A stretch of 64,000 nt of DNA from Anaerolineae bacterium (GCA_007123775.1 SLGK01000118.1:1-64000), one strand, 5' to 3'; positions 29,902 through 39,990 are shown, counted from the first letter of the stretch. Made by a program: numbers and translations. Notes: generated by a model from the sequence alone, not told the origin.

Positions 29902-31279
29902 TCGTGTGGTTGAATTTGTGCGTGGTCTGCGAGCGGCCGGCGTGCGCGTCTCGCTGGCCGAATCGGTTGACGCCCTTCACGCCGTCCAACTACTGGGCAT
30001 TGAGGACAAAAACCTGTTCCGCGAGTCGCTGCGGGCCACGCTGATCAAGGAAGCGGATGACTTTGCCGCTTTCAATGAGCTTTTCCCCCTTTATTTTGGC
30101 AGCGGCGGACCGCCCCTACAGAGCGCGATGGATGATCTGTCGCCCGATGAGCAACAGATGCTCAAGGCAGCTCTGGAAGCCCTGAGCGGCCGCATGCAGG
30201 CCCTGATGGATTGGCTAACCAGCGGCGAAGGCCCCTCCAAAGAGGAGCTAGAGCGGCTGGCGCAGCAGGCGGGCGTTAACTGGGTTGATGATCCCCGACA
30301 GGCCCATTGGGTAACGCGCCGTATGTTGCAGCAGATGGGTTTTGCCCACCTGGAAGAGCAAATGCAGCAGCTTATGCAAAAGCTGCAAGAGATGGGCATG
30401 AGCCGGGACGCGATGCAAAAGCTGCTGGGCATCATTGAGGCTAATCGGGAGGCGCTGCAAGAGCAGGCGGCCCAGCAGGTGGGGCTGCAAATTGCCCAGC
30501 AGCGGGCCAACCGGCCAGACGAGCTACATGGCTCTGACCTGATGCACAAGCCGTTCCAAGCTCTATCGGAGTCGGAAATCGATCTGCTGCGGAAAGAGGT
30601 GCAGCGGCTGGTGACGCAGCTACGCAGTCGGGCCGCGCTGCGACGCAAGCGGGGTAGTAAAGGCAAGTTTGATGCCAAAGGCACGGTGCGGGCCAGCCAG
30701 CGGTACGGGGGTGTGCCTATGGATTTGCGCTTCAAGAAGAAGAAGCTGAAGCCCAGCCTGGTGCTGATTTGTGACATGTCGCGCTCGATGTATCACGTGA
30801 CGGAGTTTGTGCTGAACCTGGTGTATGAACTGCAGGATCAGGTGAGTAAGACGCGCAGCTTTGCCTTTTACAGCGACATGCAGGAGGTCAGCCATATTCT
30901 GGCCTTTAAGCGGGGGGCTGAGGCGGCCGAGGCGGTCTTTGAGGCGTTTTATGCCGGGCATCCGGGCCATTATGCCACCGACCTGGGGCATAGTTTGAAC
31001 AGTTTTTTTGACAATTGGCTGAGCGCGGTTTCGTCACGGACGACGGTGGTGATTTTGGGAGACGGCCGTAACAATTACAACTCTCCCCGTATTGACCTGA
31101 TGAAACAGTTGCAGCGCCGGGCCAAACGGTTGGTATGGTTTAACCCGGAACATCCGCAGCAGTGGGGTACGGGTGATAGCGATATGCTGGAATATGTGCC
31201 GGTTTGTGATGCGGTCTATATGGTGCGAAATCTGGCGCAGTTGTCAACGGCCGTTGATCAACTGATGGCTGGTGGATAA
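29894..31279 (+). CDS. CoxE-like VWA domain protein
   Basis: LVLICDMSRSMYHVTEF, VVILGDGRNNY; overlaps MoxR by 8 bp. Confidence 0.9.
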   Translation: MDDRVVEFVRGLRAAGVRVSLAESVDALHAVQLLGIEDKNLFRESLRATLIKEADDFAAFNELFPLYFGSGGPPLQSAMDDLSPDEQQMLKAALEALSGRMQALMDWLTSGEGPSKEELERLAQQAGVNWVDDPRQAHWVTRRMLQQMGFAHLEEQMQQLMQKLQEMGMSRDAMQKLLGIIEANREALQEQAAQQVGLQIAQQRANRPDELHGSDLMHKPFQALSESEIDLLRKEVQRLVTQLRSRAALRRKRGSKGKFDAKGTVRASQRYGGVPMDLRFKKKKLKPSLVLICDMSRSMYHVTEFVLNLVYELQDQVSKTRSFAFYSDMQEVSHILAFKRGAEAAEAVFEAFYAGHPGHYATDLGHSLNSFFDNWLSAVSSRTTVVILGDGRNNYNSPRIDLMKQLQRRAKRLVWFNPEHPQQWGTGDSDMLEYVPVCDAVYMVRNLAQLSTAVDQLMAGG

Positions 31280-31287
31280 CATTGCCA

Positions 31288-31335
31288 CCGATTGAAATCG
31301 GCGTCTAACAAGAGGAAACGTGTTGGAACACGTTT
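31288..31335. other. two adjacent inverted repeats (CCGATT-GA-AATCGG; AAACGTGTT-GG-AACACGTTT)
   Basis: Perfect arms at 31288-31301 and 31316-31335. Confidence 0.8.
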
Positions 31336-31379
31336 GGGCTGGCCGGTTATAACCTTTTTCAACAGGCTTCCTGATAATA

Positions 31380-31401
31380 GCTGCTGAATTCATTCAGCAG
31401 C
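31380..31401. other. inverted repeat GCTGCTGAAT-TC-ATTCAGCAGC
   Basis: Perfect 10-bp arms. Confidence 0.85.
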
Positions 31402-31410
31402 ATAATCTGT

Positions 31411-31457
31411 GGCAATAGTGCTGTTAGGCAGTAGTACTGTTGGGCAATAGTTTGGTA
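31411..31457 (+). repeat. 16-bp tandem repeat, three degenerate copies
   Basis: ggcaatagtgctgtta / ggcagtagtactgttg / ggcaatagtttggta. Confidence 0.7.
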
Positions 31458-31492
31458 CAATCATGGAATACATGACTTACGCATGTCTAGAG

Positions 31493-31525
31493 AGACTACA
31501 AAAGTCTGCGAGACTTTTGTAGTCT
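31493..31525. other. 33-bp near-perfect palindrome AGACTACAAAAGTCT-GCG-AGACTTTTGTAGTCT
   Basis: 15-bp perfect arms. Confidence 0.95.
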
Positions 31526-31577
31526 GACCTGTGTAACCTGAAAGTAGCAAGAAAGCACGACACACCGCAGGAGCATT

Positions 31578-32858
31578 ATGACCCACAACATTTTGGAAGA
31601 ATTACGCTGGCGCGGTCTGATTTACGATCAAACAGACGGTGTTGAACAATTACTCAAGCAGCAAAAAGTTACCCTCTACAACGGCTTTGATCCCACCGGC
31701 GATTCCCTCCACATCGGCCATCTCGTGCCGATGATGGGGCTGGCCCGCTTTCAGCGCCTGGGTCACACGCCCATCGCCATTGCCGGCGGCGGCACCGGTA
31801 TGATTGGTGATCCCAGCGGCCGTTCCAGCGAGCGCAATCTATTGACCCTGGAACAAGTAGAAGCCAACGTGGCTAAAATTAAGGTCCAACTAGCCAGCCT
31901 GCTTGATTTTGAAGTCAAGCGTAATCCGGCCCGCATTATGAACAACGCCGACTGGCTGCTCAAGCTGGATATGATGGCCTTCATGCGCGACATTGGCAAA
32001 CATTTCACCATCAACTACATGATGGCTAAAGATTCGGTCAAATCGCGCCTGGAGCGAGATGAGGGGATTTCTTACACTGAGTTTAGCTACATGCTGCTGC
32101 AGGCCTATGACTTTGATCACCTATACACCCAGCACGGCTGCCTGTTGCAGACGGGCGGCAGTGATCAATGGGGCAACATTCTGGCCGGGGTGGAGCTGAT
32201 TAGACGGATGCGGGGTGAAAAGGCGCATGGACTGGTTTACCCGCTCATTACGCAGGCGGACGGCAGCAAATTTGGCAAAACGGTCGAAGGCACTAGCGTC
32301 TGGCTGGACCCCGAACGCACATCACCTTATCGCTTTTACCAATTCTGGCTGAATACGGATGATGGGGACGTGATCAATTATCTGAAATATTTCACCTGGC
32401 TGGACAAACCGACCATCGACGGGCTGCAGCATGACTTGTTTGAGCGGCCTCATGAGCGGGCGGCGCAGCGACGGCTGGCGCAGGAAATGACGGGGATGAT
32501 TCATGGGGAAACGGCCGTGGCTAAAGCCGAACGAGCCGCTCAGGTATTGTTTGGGGGCGATCTGGATGGTCTGGAAGCCAACGACATCGCCGACATTTTT
32601 GCCGATGTGCCTTCTAGCGAGATGGCCGGACACCTTTTTGCCGGTGAGGGCCTGGGTATTGTCGATCTGCTGGCCGACACAGGCGTCGCCAGCAGCAAAG
32701 GCGATGCTCGCCGTTCAATACAAGGTGGCGGTATTTACCTCAATAATCAGCGGGTAGAGAGTGCCGATGTGCCGGTAACAATGGCTGATAGTATAGACGG
32801 CCGTTTCCTCATCCTGCGTAAAGGGCGCAAACGCTACCATCTGGTTCGTATCCTCTAA
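31578..32858 (+). CDS. tyrS: tyrosine--tRNA ligase
   Basis: [22 protein letters not shown] motif; KFGKT KMSKS-equivalent; S4 domain at C-terminus. Confidence 0.97.
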   Translation: MTHNILEELRWRGLIYDQTDGVEQLLKQQKVTLYNGFDPTGDSLHIGHLVPMMGLARFQRLGHTPIAIAGGGTGMIGDPSGRSSERNLLTLEQVEANVAKIKVQLASLLDFEVKRNPARIMNNADWLLKLDMMAFMRDIGKHFTINYMMAKDSVKSRLERDEGISYTEFSYMLLQAYDFDHLYTQHGCLLQTGGSDQWGNILAGVELIRRMRGEKAHGLVYPLITQADGSKFGKTVEGTSVWLDPERTSPYRFYQFWLNTDDGDVINYLKYFTWLDKPTIDGLQHDLFERPHERAAQRRLAQEMTGMIHGETAVAKAERAAQVLFGGDLDGLEANDIADIFADVPSSEMAGHLFAGEGLGIVDLLADTGVASSKGDARRSIQGGGIYLNNQRVESADVPVTMADSIDGRFLILRKGRKRYHLVRIL

Positions 32859-33724
32859 CTGTCCGGCTGGGCAATCACCAAATCAGAATGCTGTCCCATA
32901 AAACGCACGATAGTGGCCCACACCTGCTTGTGAGCCGGGTCAAACGGCCGCATCATCTCGTGGCCAGCATCAGGTAGTGATTGTAACGTTTTCTCTTGGC
33001 CGGGCAGCAACTCATAAATGTTGGGAATCGATCCGGCGGGCACTGCGCGATCCTTACCTCCTTCAAAGAGCAGGGCGGGTAAATTCAACCGAGGCCAGAG
33101 GGTACGCCCCCAAAAAACCATAGCAACCATCTCCGCCAGCGCGCCGGTGGGAATGCGCGTGGCCTGCGGCAGCCAGGCCTGCACCTCCGGGTCATCAAAG
33201 TCAATGGTGGGGTCAAAATCATGCACCCGCTCCTTAACCAGGGGGCGCATCTTTTTCATCTTGTAGGGGTAAAACCAGGGCATCACGTAGCGCAACCAGC
33301 GCATTAGCTTTAGCCGTTTATCGGGCAGTTCGTAGACCGGTACCAGCATAATCATACCCTGAAAACCGCCGACGCTGTTCACCAGGTGGGCACCCAGCAC
33401 GTTGCCCATCGAGTGACCCATCAGAAACAACTGGTCACACATGGGCCGAATATGGGCCAGGGCCTCCTCTGCCTCGGCAATCCAGGCCCGGCGAGAGATT
33501 TTGTACATGCGGCGCGGGAACTCGCCGTGGCCGGGCAGCAGGGGGCAGTGGACGGTGACGCCGTTCTGGGCCAGGAATTGGGCCATGGGGCGCGAACTGG
33601 TAGGGCTACCCATGAAGCCGTGCAGCATCAGGCAGCCGACGCGCACGCCGTTGGGTTGGGGGTCGGCCGTAAAAGTGTAGGGGGTTCGTTCGGGCGGAAC
33701 GGGGTAATCGGGTTGAAAAGGCAT
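32855..33724 (-). CDS. alpha/beta hydrolase (carboxylesterase-like)
   Basis: [22 protein letters not shown] (GxSxG), DAGHEMM. Confidence 0.88.
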   Translation of the reverse strand: MPFQPDYPVPPERTPYTFTADPQPNGVRVGCLMLHGFMGSPTSSRPMAQFLAQNGVTVHCPLLPGHGEFPRRMYKISRRAWIAEAEEALAHIRPMCDQLFLMGHSMGNVLGAHLVNSVGGFQGMIMLVPVYELPDKRLKLMRWLRYVMPWFYPYKMKKMRPLVKERVHDFDPTIDFDDPEVQAWLPQATRIPTGALAEMVAMVFWGRTLWPRLNLPALLFEGGKDRAVPAGSIPNIYELLPGQEKTLQSLPDAGHEMMRPFDPAHKQVWATIVRFMGQHSDLVIAQPDS

Positions 33725-33920
33725 AGCTTCAGAAGTCTCCGGAAGAACTAAACGGTTGCTAATTGACTGTGATACTGGCATCTGGCAAAAACTGCGCCAG
33801 TGTCCAGTTATTCAGTTTGACGTAGGCGGCCATTTTATGCCACAATAGCCATATTATCCAGCCATAAAACAGAAGGCAACACGCGCTGGTGTGGCAACAG
33901 TAAACGAATGAAACTCTGAA

Positions 33921-34115
33921 GCGCAAACATCCCTGTTTGCGCGGTCAAGCAGAGATGCTTGACCTACATTCATAATGGAACCCTGTAGCGCAAACATCCC
34001 TGTTTGCGCGGTCAAGCAGGGATGCTTGACCTACATTCACAATGGAACACTGTAGTGCAAACATCCCTGTTTGCGCGGTCAAGCAGAGATGCTTGACCTA
34101 CATTCACAATGGAGG
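33921..34115 (+). repeat. three tandem 67-bp units, each with two 9-bp-stem hairpins
   Basis: Units begin at 33921, 33988, 34055; GCGCAAACA-TCCC-TGTTTGCGC then GGTCAAGCA-GAGA/GGGA-TGCTTGACC. Confidence 0.96.
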
Positions 34116-34121
34116 CTCAAA

Positions 34122-34388
34122 ATGGATACCCTTATTTTACGTAACAACGCCCGCGAAAGCGGCGGCGGCCATCAGTACACAATTGAAGTGCTGGGCGGCG
34201 ACAGTAAGAGCAAAGATGCCCTGCAAGAAGCGGTTCGCGGTCTGACCCATCACCCAGCCCGCGCCCCACGCCGCTCGATCATCGACATGTTGACCCTTAT
34301 CCAAAGTCAACGGCTGCAAATTAAGCATGTGGAGCGCACCACCGGCGAGGATAATACGGAAACCTGGCTGTTCGTTTTACAAGCATAG
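34122..34388 (+). CDS. small uncharacterised protein (88 aa)
   Basis: ATG at 34122 preceded by ggagg; MDTLILRNNARESGGGHQYTIEVLGGDSKSK... Confidence 0.7.
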   Translation: MDTLILRNNARESGGGHQYTIEVLGGDSKSKDALQEAVRGLTHHPARAPRRSIIDMLTLIQSQRLQIKHVERTTGEDNTETWLFVLQA

Positions 34389-34417
34389 CCACTGAAGCGG
34401 GAAGCGTGATCGCCTGT

Positions 34418-34482
34418 TTCCAAGTCATCACGCTTCACGTTTCACGTTTTTACGTTTTACGCTTTTACGTTTTACGTACCCC
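34418..34482 (+). repeat. heptamer-type (TTTACGT/TTCACGT) tract
   Basis: cacgcttcacgtttcacgtttttacgttttacgcttttacgttttacgtacc. Confidence 0.65.
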
Positions 34483-34511
34483 TTCCCCCCAGACCATGCT
34501 ACAATAACCCC

Positions 34512-36335
34512 ATGCGTATTCAAGTCTTATCTTCCCAACTGGCTTCCCAAATTGCGGCGGGCGAGGTGGTAGAACGGCCGTCTTCGGTTGTCAAAGAGCT
34601 GGTCGAAAACGCCATCGACGCTGGGGCCACCAGCATCAACATCGAGGTGCGCCAGGGCGGGCGCAAGCTGATCCAGGTAGCCGACGACGGCCAGGGCATC
34701 GCTGCCGCCGACATCGAGACCGCCTTCATGCGCCACGCCACCTCTAAGCTGGCCGACATTGAAGACCTGAACGCCATTGAGACGCTCGGCTTTCGCGGCG
34801 AGGCGTTAGCGGCTATTAGTGCCGTCAGTCAGGTAACGGCCGTTAGTCGCACCATTGATGAGAAAAGCGGCACCCGCCTGACCCTGGCTGGCGCCGAAAT
34901 CACCAGCCGCGAGACGGTCGGTGCGCCCCCGGGCACGGTTATCGCGGTAGAAAATCTCTTCTACAACGTGCCGGCCCGGCTCAAATTCCTCAAAACGGTC
35001 AATACCGAGCGGCGGCTCATTGACGAATTCGTGACCCGCTACGCCCTGGCTTACCCGCAGATTCGCTTTCGCCTGAGCCACGACAACCGGGTAACGTTCC
35101 AAACGACCGGCAGCGGCAGCCTGGCCGACGTGTTGCTGGCTATCTACGGCAGCGACACGGCGCGGCAGTTGTTGGCGGTGGGTGACGTGGACCTGTCAGG
35201 TTTTGAGCAATCCGCGATTGCCAACCTGACAGGTCTAGGTGACAACAACGACCTCCACGCCTTTGGCTATGTCGGCCCGCCCAGCCTACACTGGTCGAAC
35301 CGCAACCATATCACCCTCTTTGTCAACGGCCGTTGGATCAAAGATAGCAGCCTGACCTACGCCGTTGTCCAGGCCTACCACACGCTGCTGCCCACCGGCC
35401 GTTACCCCTTAGCCATTATCTTTATCAAAATGCCCGCCAGCGAGGTAGACGTCAACGTCCATCCGGCCAAGACGGAGGTGCGGTTTCGCGGGCGCACTCC
35501 GTTTGGCACGGTGCAGCGAGCCGTGCGCCAGACGTTGGTAGAAAGCAGCCCGGTACGGCCGTTAAGCAGTTGGTCGTTGGGCTATCAGGGGATTCAACCG
35601 GGCTGGGCCGGCCGTCCCGACCGCGAGGGTTTTCAGATTGAGGTAGATGAGGAAGCGGCCCAGTTGGGGCTGACCTGGGGGCCGCAGCCAACCCAGCCCG
35701 ATTATGGGGAAGTAGCAATGGAGGGGGCAGAAACGGCCGTTCTTCCCGACGATCCCAAAATACCGATCATGCGCGTGGTGGGGCAGGTTGGCGCGGCCTA
35801 TATCATCACCGAAGGGCCGGATGGCCTCTTTCTGATCGACCAACACGCCGCCCACGAGCGCATCCTGTACGAAAAGTTTCTGGCCGAACGGGAGAAAGAG
35901 GCGGTATTGTCGCAGGGGTTGATGGCGGGAACGGCCGTTCATCTCACCCCACCCCAGGCCACGCTGCTGGAAGAATACAGCGATCTACTGCACCAACTCG
36001 GCTTCGAGATCGAGCCATTCGGCCCCAACGCCTTTATGCTGCGGGCCATGCCCGCGCTGCTGGCCAAACAGGACCCGACCCAGGCCCTTATGGCCGTGCT
36101 AGAGGAGTTGGAGCGGGGCGACCGGCCGATGCAAGAGGAGTTGGAAGCGCAGGTCATCAAGCGGGTCTGCAAAACGGCCGCCGTCAAAGCGGGCCAGACC
36201 CTCTCTCGCCCGGAAATGGAGGCGATGATCCGCCAGTTGGAGGCGTGCGCCAACCCCCACACCTGCCCCCACGGCCGGCCGACGCTAATTCATCTCTCCG
36301 TGGGTCAACTGGCGCGTGAATTCGGCCGTATATGA
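34512..36335 (+). CDS. mutL: DNA mismatch repair endonuclease MutL
   Basis: IAAGEVVERPSSVVKELVENAIDAG, GFRGEALAAISAVS; DQHAAHERILYE endonuclease motif and CPHGRP. Confidence 0.97.
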   Translation: MRIQVLSSQLASQIAAGEVVERPSSVVKELVENAIDAGATSINIEVRQGGRKLIQVADDGQGIAAADIETAFMRHATSKLADIEDLNAIETLGFRGEALAAISAVSQVTAVSRTIDEKSGTRLTLAGAEITSRETVGAPPGTVIAVENLFYNVPARLKFLKTVNTERRLIDEFVTRYALAYPQIRFRLSHDNRVTFQTTGSGSLADVLLAIYGSDTARQLLAVGDVDLSGFEQSAIANLTGLGDNNDLHAFGYVGPPSLHWSNRNHITLFVNGRWIKDSSLTYAVVQAYHTLLPTGRYPLAIIFIKMPASEVDVNVHPAKTEVRFRGRTPFGTVQRAVRQTLVESSPVRPLSSWSLGYQGIQPGWAGRPDREGFQIEVDEEAAQLGLTWGPQPTQPDYGEVAMEGAETAVLPDDPKIPIMRVVGQVGAAYIITEGPDGLFLIDQHAAHERILYEKFLAEREKEAVLSQGLMAGTAVHLTPPQATLLEEYSDLLHQLGFEIEPFGPNAFMLRAMPALLAKQDPTQALMAVLEELERGDRPMQEELEAQVIKRVCKTAAVKAGQTLSRPEMEAMIRQLEACANPHTCPHGRPTLIHLSVGQLAREFGRI

Positions 36336-36361
36336 TGAACGGGTTTTTTGGGAATTCTGAG

Positions 36362-36414
36362 CGTATTGCGTAGTGCGTAGTGCGTAGAGGCTCTTTTACG
36401 CACTACGCACTACA
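36362..36414. repeat. heptamer (GTAGTGC) inverted tract
   Basis: gcgtagtgcgtagtgcgtagaggctcttttacgcactacgcactac. Confidence 0.85.
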
Positions 36415-38025
36415 TCATCCCTCTGCGTCTCTGCGTCTCTGCGTTAATCTTTTGCTGATTTGCCGCCAGATGAGGTCCAGTTCGGCCACGCGCAGCAGGG
36501 CGCAGGCCAGCAGGTAGGTCAGCCCCCCGGCCAGGCCACCCACCACCGCTTGCAGCCAGACGGAGGTGGCCGCCAGTTGCCACAGCAGCAGTTCCGTCAC
36601 CCCGGCCATGAGCAGGCCGGCCGTCCCCATGCGTAACAGGCCGTCGACGAGATAACGGCCGTTTATCCCCCCCAGCCGCCGCCACAACAGCCAGAGTAGC
36701 AGCCCCACCTCCATGAAATTGGACAGGCTAAAGGCCAGCGCCAGCCCGCCCAGCGGTTGCCAGCCCAGCGCCGGAAAAACCAGCCAGCCAAAGAGCAGGC
36801 TGAGCAAAGCCATCAGCACCACCTGCACCCCGCCCGCCAGCACCGGCGTCAGCGTATCGCTCAGGGCATAAAAGGCACGGGCCACCACCTCCAGCATCGT
36901 CAGGGCTACCAGGCCGATGCCGTAAAAGAGGATGGCCCAGGTAACGAGCGCGGTATCTTCGGCCGTAAACTCGCCCCGCTCAAACAGAATGACGATCAGC
37001 GGCTGGCGCAGCGTCATCAGCACCACCGAGGCCGGAATGCCCAAAAAGAGCATCATCCGCAGCGAATCGACCACAATCTGGCGCATCTCCTCCCACTTTT
37101 GATGGGCCGCCAGTTCGGCCAGCGTGGGGAAGGCGGCAATACCCATCGCCTGCCCCAAAATCCCCTGGGGCATAATCATCAGCCGCAGCGCCAGCCGCAG
37201 CGCGGGAATACTGCCCACCGGCATCAGCCCGCTCAGAAACAGTGTCACCCATTTGTTGATTTCGCTAAAGGAGAGGCCCAATACACGGGGAGCCATCAGG
37301 CGCAATACCTGCTGCACGCCCCGGTCGCGCAGCGTCAGCACCGGCCGGTAGCTGGCCCCTTTTTGCCGCAGTCCCGGCAGTTGGATGGCCAGATGGCCAA
37401 CCGCACCCACCACCGTACCCCAGGCCAGCCCCACCTCTTTGGCTTCGGTGGGCCACAAGACGCCCCCGGCAATAATGCCCAGGTTGTAGATGCTGGGGGC
37501 CAGAGCGGGCAGCAGAAAATGCTGGCGGGCATTGAGCGCGGCCATAATCACGCCGCTGGCCCCAAAAATGATGGGCGAAAGCAGCATGATCCGCATCAAC
37601 TGCACGGTCAGGGGTAGGAAGTCGGGTTTGGTCGTTACCAGTTCGGGGAAGAACCAGGTGACAAATTGGGGGGCCTGCCAGATGAAAAAACCGCACACCA
37701 GCACCATCACCAGCGTGACCATGTTGACAATGGCCGAAAAGAGCCGCCAGCCGCCGGCCGCGTCATCCTGGGCAAAGTAGGCGGCAAAGGTGGGGATAAA
37801 GGCGGAACCAATAGCCCCCCCGGCGATAATCAGGAAGATCGTTTCGGGGAACTGGATGGCGGCATCAAAGGCGGAGGCTTCCAGGGTGACGACGGCCAGG
37901 TAATACTTGGTCACCATGTCCCGCCCCAACCCGACAAGGCGGCTGAGCAAAACGGCTGCACCAACCAGCCCGGCCGCCCGCATCACCAGACTGCGGCTGT
38001 TAGAAGCTGTTTCGTGGTCTGACAT
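36415..38025 (-). CDS. murJ: lipid II flippase MurJ family
   Basis: LLSRLVGLGRDM, multi-TM MVIN pattern (MPQGILGQAMGIAAFPTLAELAA). Confidence 0.92.
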   Translation of the reverse strand: MSDHETASNSRSLVMRAAGLVGAAVLLSRLVGLGRDMVTKYYLAVVTLEASAFDAAIQFPETIFLIIAGGAIGSAFIPTFAAYFAQDDAAGGWRLFSAIVNMVTLVMVLVCGFFIWQAPQFVTWFFPELVTTKPDFLPLTVQLMRIMLLSPIIFGASGVIMAALNARQHFLLPALAPSIYNLGIIAGGVLWPTEAKEVGLAWGTVVGAVGHLAIQLPGLRQKGASYRPVLTLRDRGVQQVLRLMAPRVLGLSFSEINKWVTLFLSGLMPVGSIPALRLALRLMIMPQGILGQAMGIAAFPTLAELAAHQKWEEMRQIVVDSLRMMLFLGIPASVVLMTLRQPLIVILFERGEFTAEDTALVTWAILFYGIGLVALTMLEVVARAFYALSDTLTPVLAGGVQVVLMALLSLLFGWLVFPALGWQPLGGLALAFSLSNFMEVGLLLWLLWRRLGGINGRYLVDGLLRMGTAGLLMAGVTELLLWQLAATSVWLQAVVGGLAGGLTYLLACALLRVAELDLIWRQISKRLTQRRRDAEG

Positions 38026-38225
38026 GGGCCGGATTATAAACGCCGAACCCGTTGCCAGCAATGGTCAATGCCGGCATCGGCCAACATTGTTGGCCTTGAA
38101 CCCAGCTAGGCCCGGCCAGCGACCAAAAGTTGAAGCAGCGCCATTAAGTAGTAGCCATCTCCGGCGGCGCGGTAAATCAGGAGTTATAGGATTTGCTTGT
38201 TAGAAGAGGTTTGGCTTATGCGTGA

Positions 38226-38555
38226 TCACAAATCAAGTTGTACTTTAACAGCGGCTTCAATGTGCTTTAAGGTTTCACGAGATACCTGTCCGGCCTTGGT
38301 TAGCAAGCGTAGTTTGCTAACCGTGGTTAACTGGTCAGCCATAGCTTTGCTTTCCTGACCTTGAAAGAATACCAACGCTTCGCTTGGGTATATTCGCTCT
38401 ACATTGGATGTAAGCGGTACAACCTGAACGCGATTGAGATGCTTATTGGAAGCGTCATTGCTGACAATGACAGCGGGACGGCGTTTGCGAATTTCACCGC
38501 CTACAGACGGATCAAAATTAACCCACCAAACCTCACCACGCTTCACCGGCCACAT
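38226..38555 (-). CDS. PemK/MazF family toxin
   Basis: [31 protein letters not shown]. Confidence 0.9.
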   Translation of the reverse strand: MWPVKRGEVWWVNFDPSVGGEIRKRRPAVIVSNDASNKHLNRVQVVPLTSNVERIYPSEALVFFQGQESKAMADQLTTVSKLRLLTKAGQVSRETLKHIEAAVKVQLDL

Positions 38556-38805
38556 CTCCTATAGTCGCTTCCACCCATGCTAAGGCTTCGGCTTCCCGTG
38601 TTTCGTCTTGGGCCATTTCAGCATACGCTAATTCTAAATTTTGCTGCATGACGTAAGACCGCACCAGTTCTTCAACAAATTTGCTGATTCGCTGCAGGTC
38701 AGCCTCATGCTCTGACTGAAGCTGTGGCCCATTCTTAGGATCAACCATTGTTTGTAATCCCTGGTACACCTCGGCATCAATTGTAATCGTCAACTCTTTT
38801 TGCAT
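38533..38805 (-). CDS. antitoxin partner of the PemK/MazF toxin
   Basis: 90-aa ORF overlapping the toxin start; [21 protein letters not shown] (RHH-like beta strand). Confidence 0.75.
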   Translation of the reverse strand: MQKELTITIDAEVYQGLQTMVDPKNGPQLQSEHEADLQRISKFVEELVRSYVMQQNLELAYAEMAQDETREAEALAWVEATIGDVAGEAW

Positions 38806-38958
38806 GATCTAACTACCTCCTGCCAGCAATCTGTATGATACATAGATAATATAGAGATACGGCCGTATCGACAAATTATCTTTCCCTATTGAGTAAGCGG
38901 AAATCCAGGATCATGAGGCAATTACAGGCTGTGGGCCAATGCCGCTATAATCGGGGCG

Positions 38959-39915
38959 ATGAAAAAAGGTAGAGGGCAGAAGGCAGAAGGCAGAAGGCAG
39001 ACAACGGCCGTTTGGTATCTGGTGGGCGGGTTGTTTTTGCTGCTGGGCGGCTGGCTAATGGGGTTGGGGGAGATACGGCCGTTACTCGCCCAAGAACCGG
39101 AATTTGTAACAGCGACCCCGGATGCCGAGGGCACAATCTACTACGAGGTGCAGCCCAACGACAACCTGTCGATCATCGCTGTCCGTCATGGCTTGACTTT
39201 GCAAGAACTGCTGGACTTCAACAACATGAGCCGGGACGCTTTGCTCCGGCCAGGCGACCGGCTGATTGTGGGTTTTGGCGAGCCGCCAGCCACGCCCACC
39301 GTGCCTGTGCCGCCCACACCCACGCTGGCCCCGCCGACGCCCACCTTTACCCCGGCCCCGCCGCCGACGGCCATCTGTCTGCTGGCCTTTGTGGACCTGA
39401 ACGCCAACGGCCGTTTCGATCCCGGCGACCCCTTGCAAGAGGCGGTCGCTTTTACCATTTTTGACCAAACGGCCGTTGTGGCCAACTATATCACCGACGG
39501 CTTTTCCGAACCCCATTGTATTGAGGGTCTGCCCCCCGGTGACTACAACGTCACCCGCTCGCTGAGCAGCGGCTTCCAGGCCACGACGCCGGGCGATATG
39601 GCCATCACCCTGGGCTGGGGAGATCGGGTGGACCTGGCTTTTGGCGCGGTCAGCCAGGAGAGTGTGGCGGCTACCGAAGCGGCCATGATGCCCGAACTGG
39701 CAGAAACGCCCACACCAGCGGCGGCGGAATTGGTTGAGGCTGAAACAGAAACGGCCGTTTCCCCACAAACCAATCGCTGGTGGGAAAACGGCCGTGTGCC
39801 CTGGGTCTGGTGGCTGGCGGCCTGCGGCTTCATGCTGCTGGCCGGTCTGCTGCCGGTTGGCCTGATAGCCTACTTGTATGTGACCCGGCGCAGTAATACC
39901 CCCTTAAGTGAATAG
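38959..39915 (+). CDS. LysM + SdrD_B-like domain surface protein, C-terminal TM anchor
   Basis: YEVQPNDNLSIIAVRHGLTLQELLDFNNM LysM; DLNANGRFDPGDPLQ; terminal TM + RRS. Confidence 0.82.
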   Translation: MKKGRGQKAEGRRQTTAVWYLVGGLFLLLGGWLMGLGEIRPLLAQEPEFVTATPDAEGTIYYEVQPNDNLSIIAVRHGLTLQELLDFNNMSRDALLRPGDRLIVGFGEPPATPTVPVPPTPTLAPPTPTFTPAPPPTAICLLAFVDLNANGRFDPGDPLQEAVAFTIFDQTAVVANYITDGFSEPHCIEGLPPGDYNVTRSLSSGFQATTPGDMAITLGWGDRVDLAFGAVSQESVAATEAAMMPELAETPTPAAAELVEAETETAVSPQTNRWWENGRVPWVWWLAACGFMLLAGLLPVGLIAYLYVTRRSNTPLSE

Positions 39916-39918
39916 CCA

Positions 39919-39985
39919 TGTTGCGTAGTGCGTAGTACGTAGTGCGTAAAACCTTCTGGCTACGCACTACGCACCACGCACTACG
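39919..39985. repeat. heptamer (GTAGTGC) inverted tract
   Basis: gcgtagtgcgtagtacgtagtgcgtaaaaccttctggctacgcactacgcaccacgcactacg. Confidence 0.85.
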
Positions 39986-39990
39986 TTTTT

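Noticed and set aside
28948-31279. MoxR + VWA pair as a defence (ternary-type) system
   Set aside because: MoxR with CoxE-like VWA is a common chaperone/maturation pair; no effector or defence neighbour.
33921-34115. CRISPR-like array
   Set aside because: Only three units with identical full-length 67-bp sequence and no unique spacers; tandem duplication with hairpins, and no cas genes.
36757-37617. 286-aa plus-strand ORF opposite murJ
   Set aside because: Low-complexity His/Gln/Arg-rich translation, shadow of the MurJ gene.
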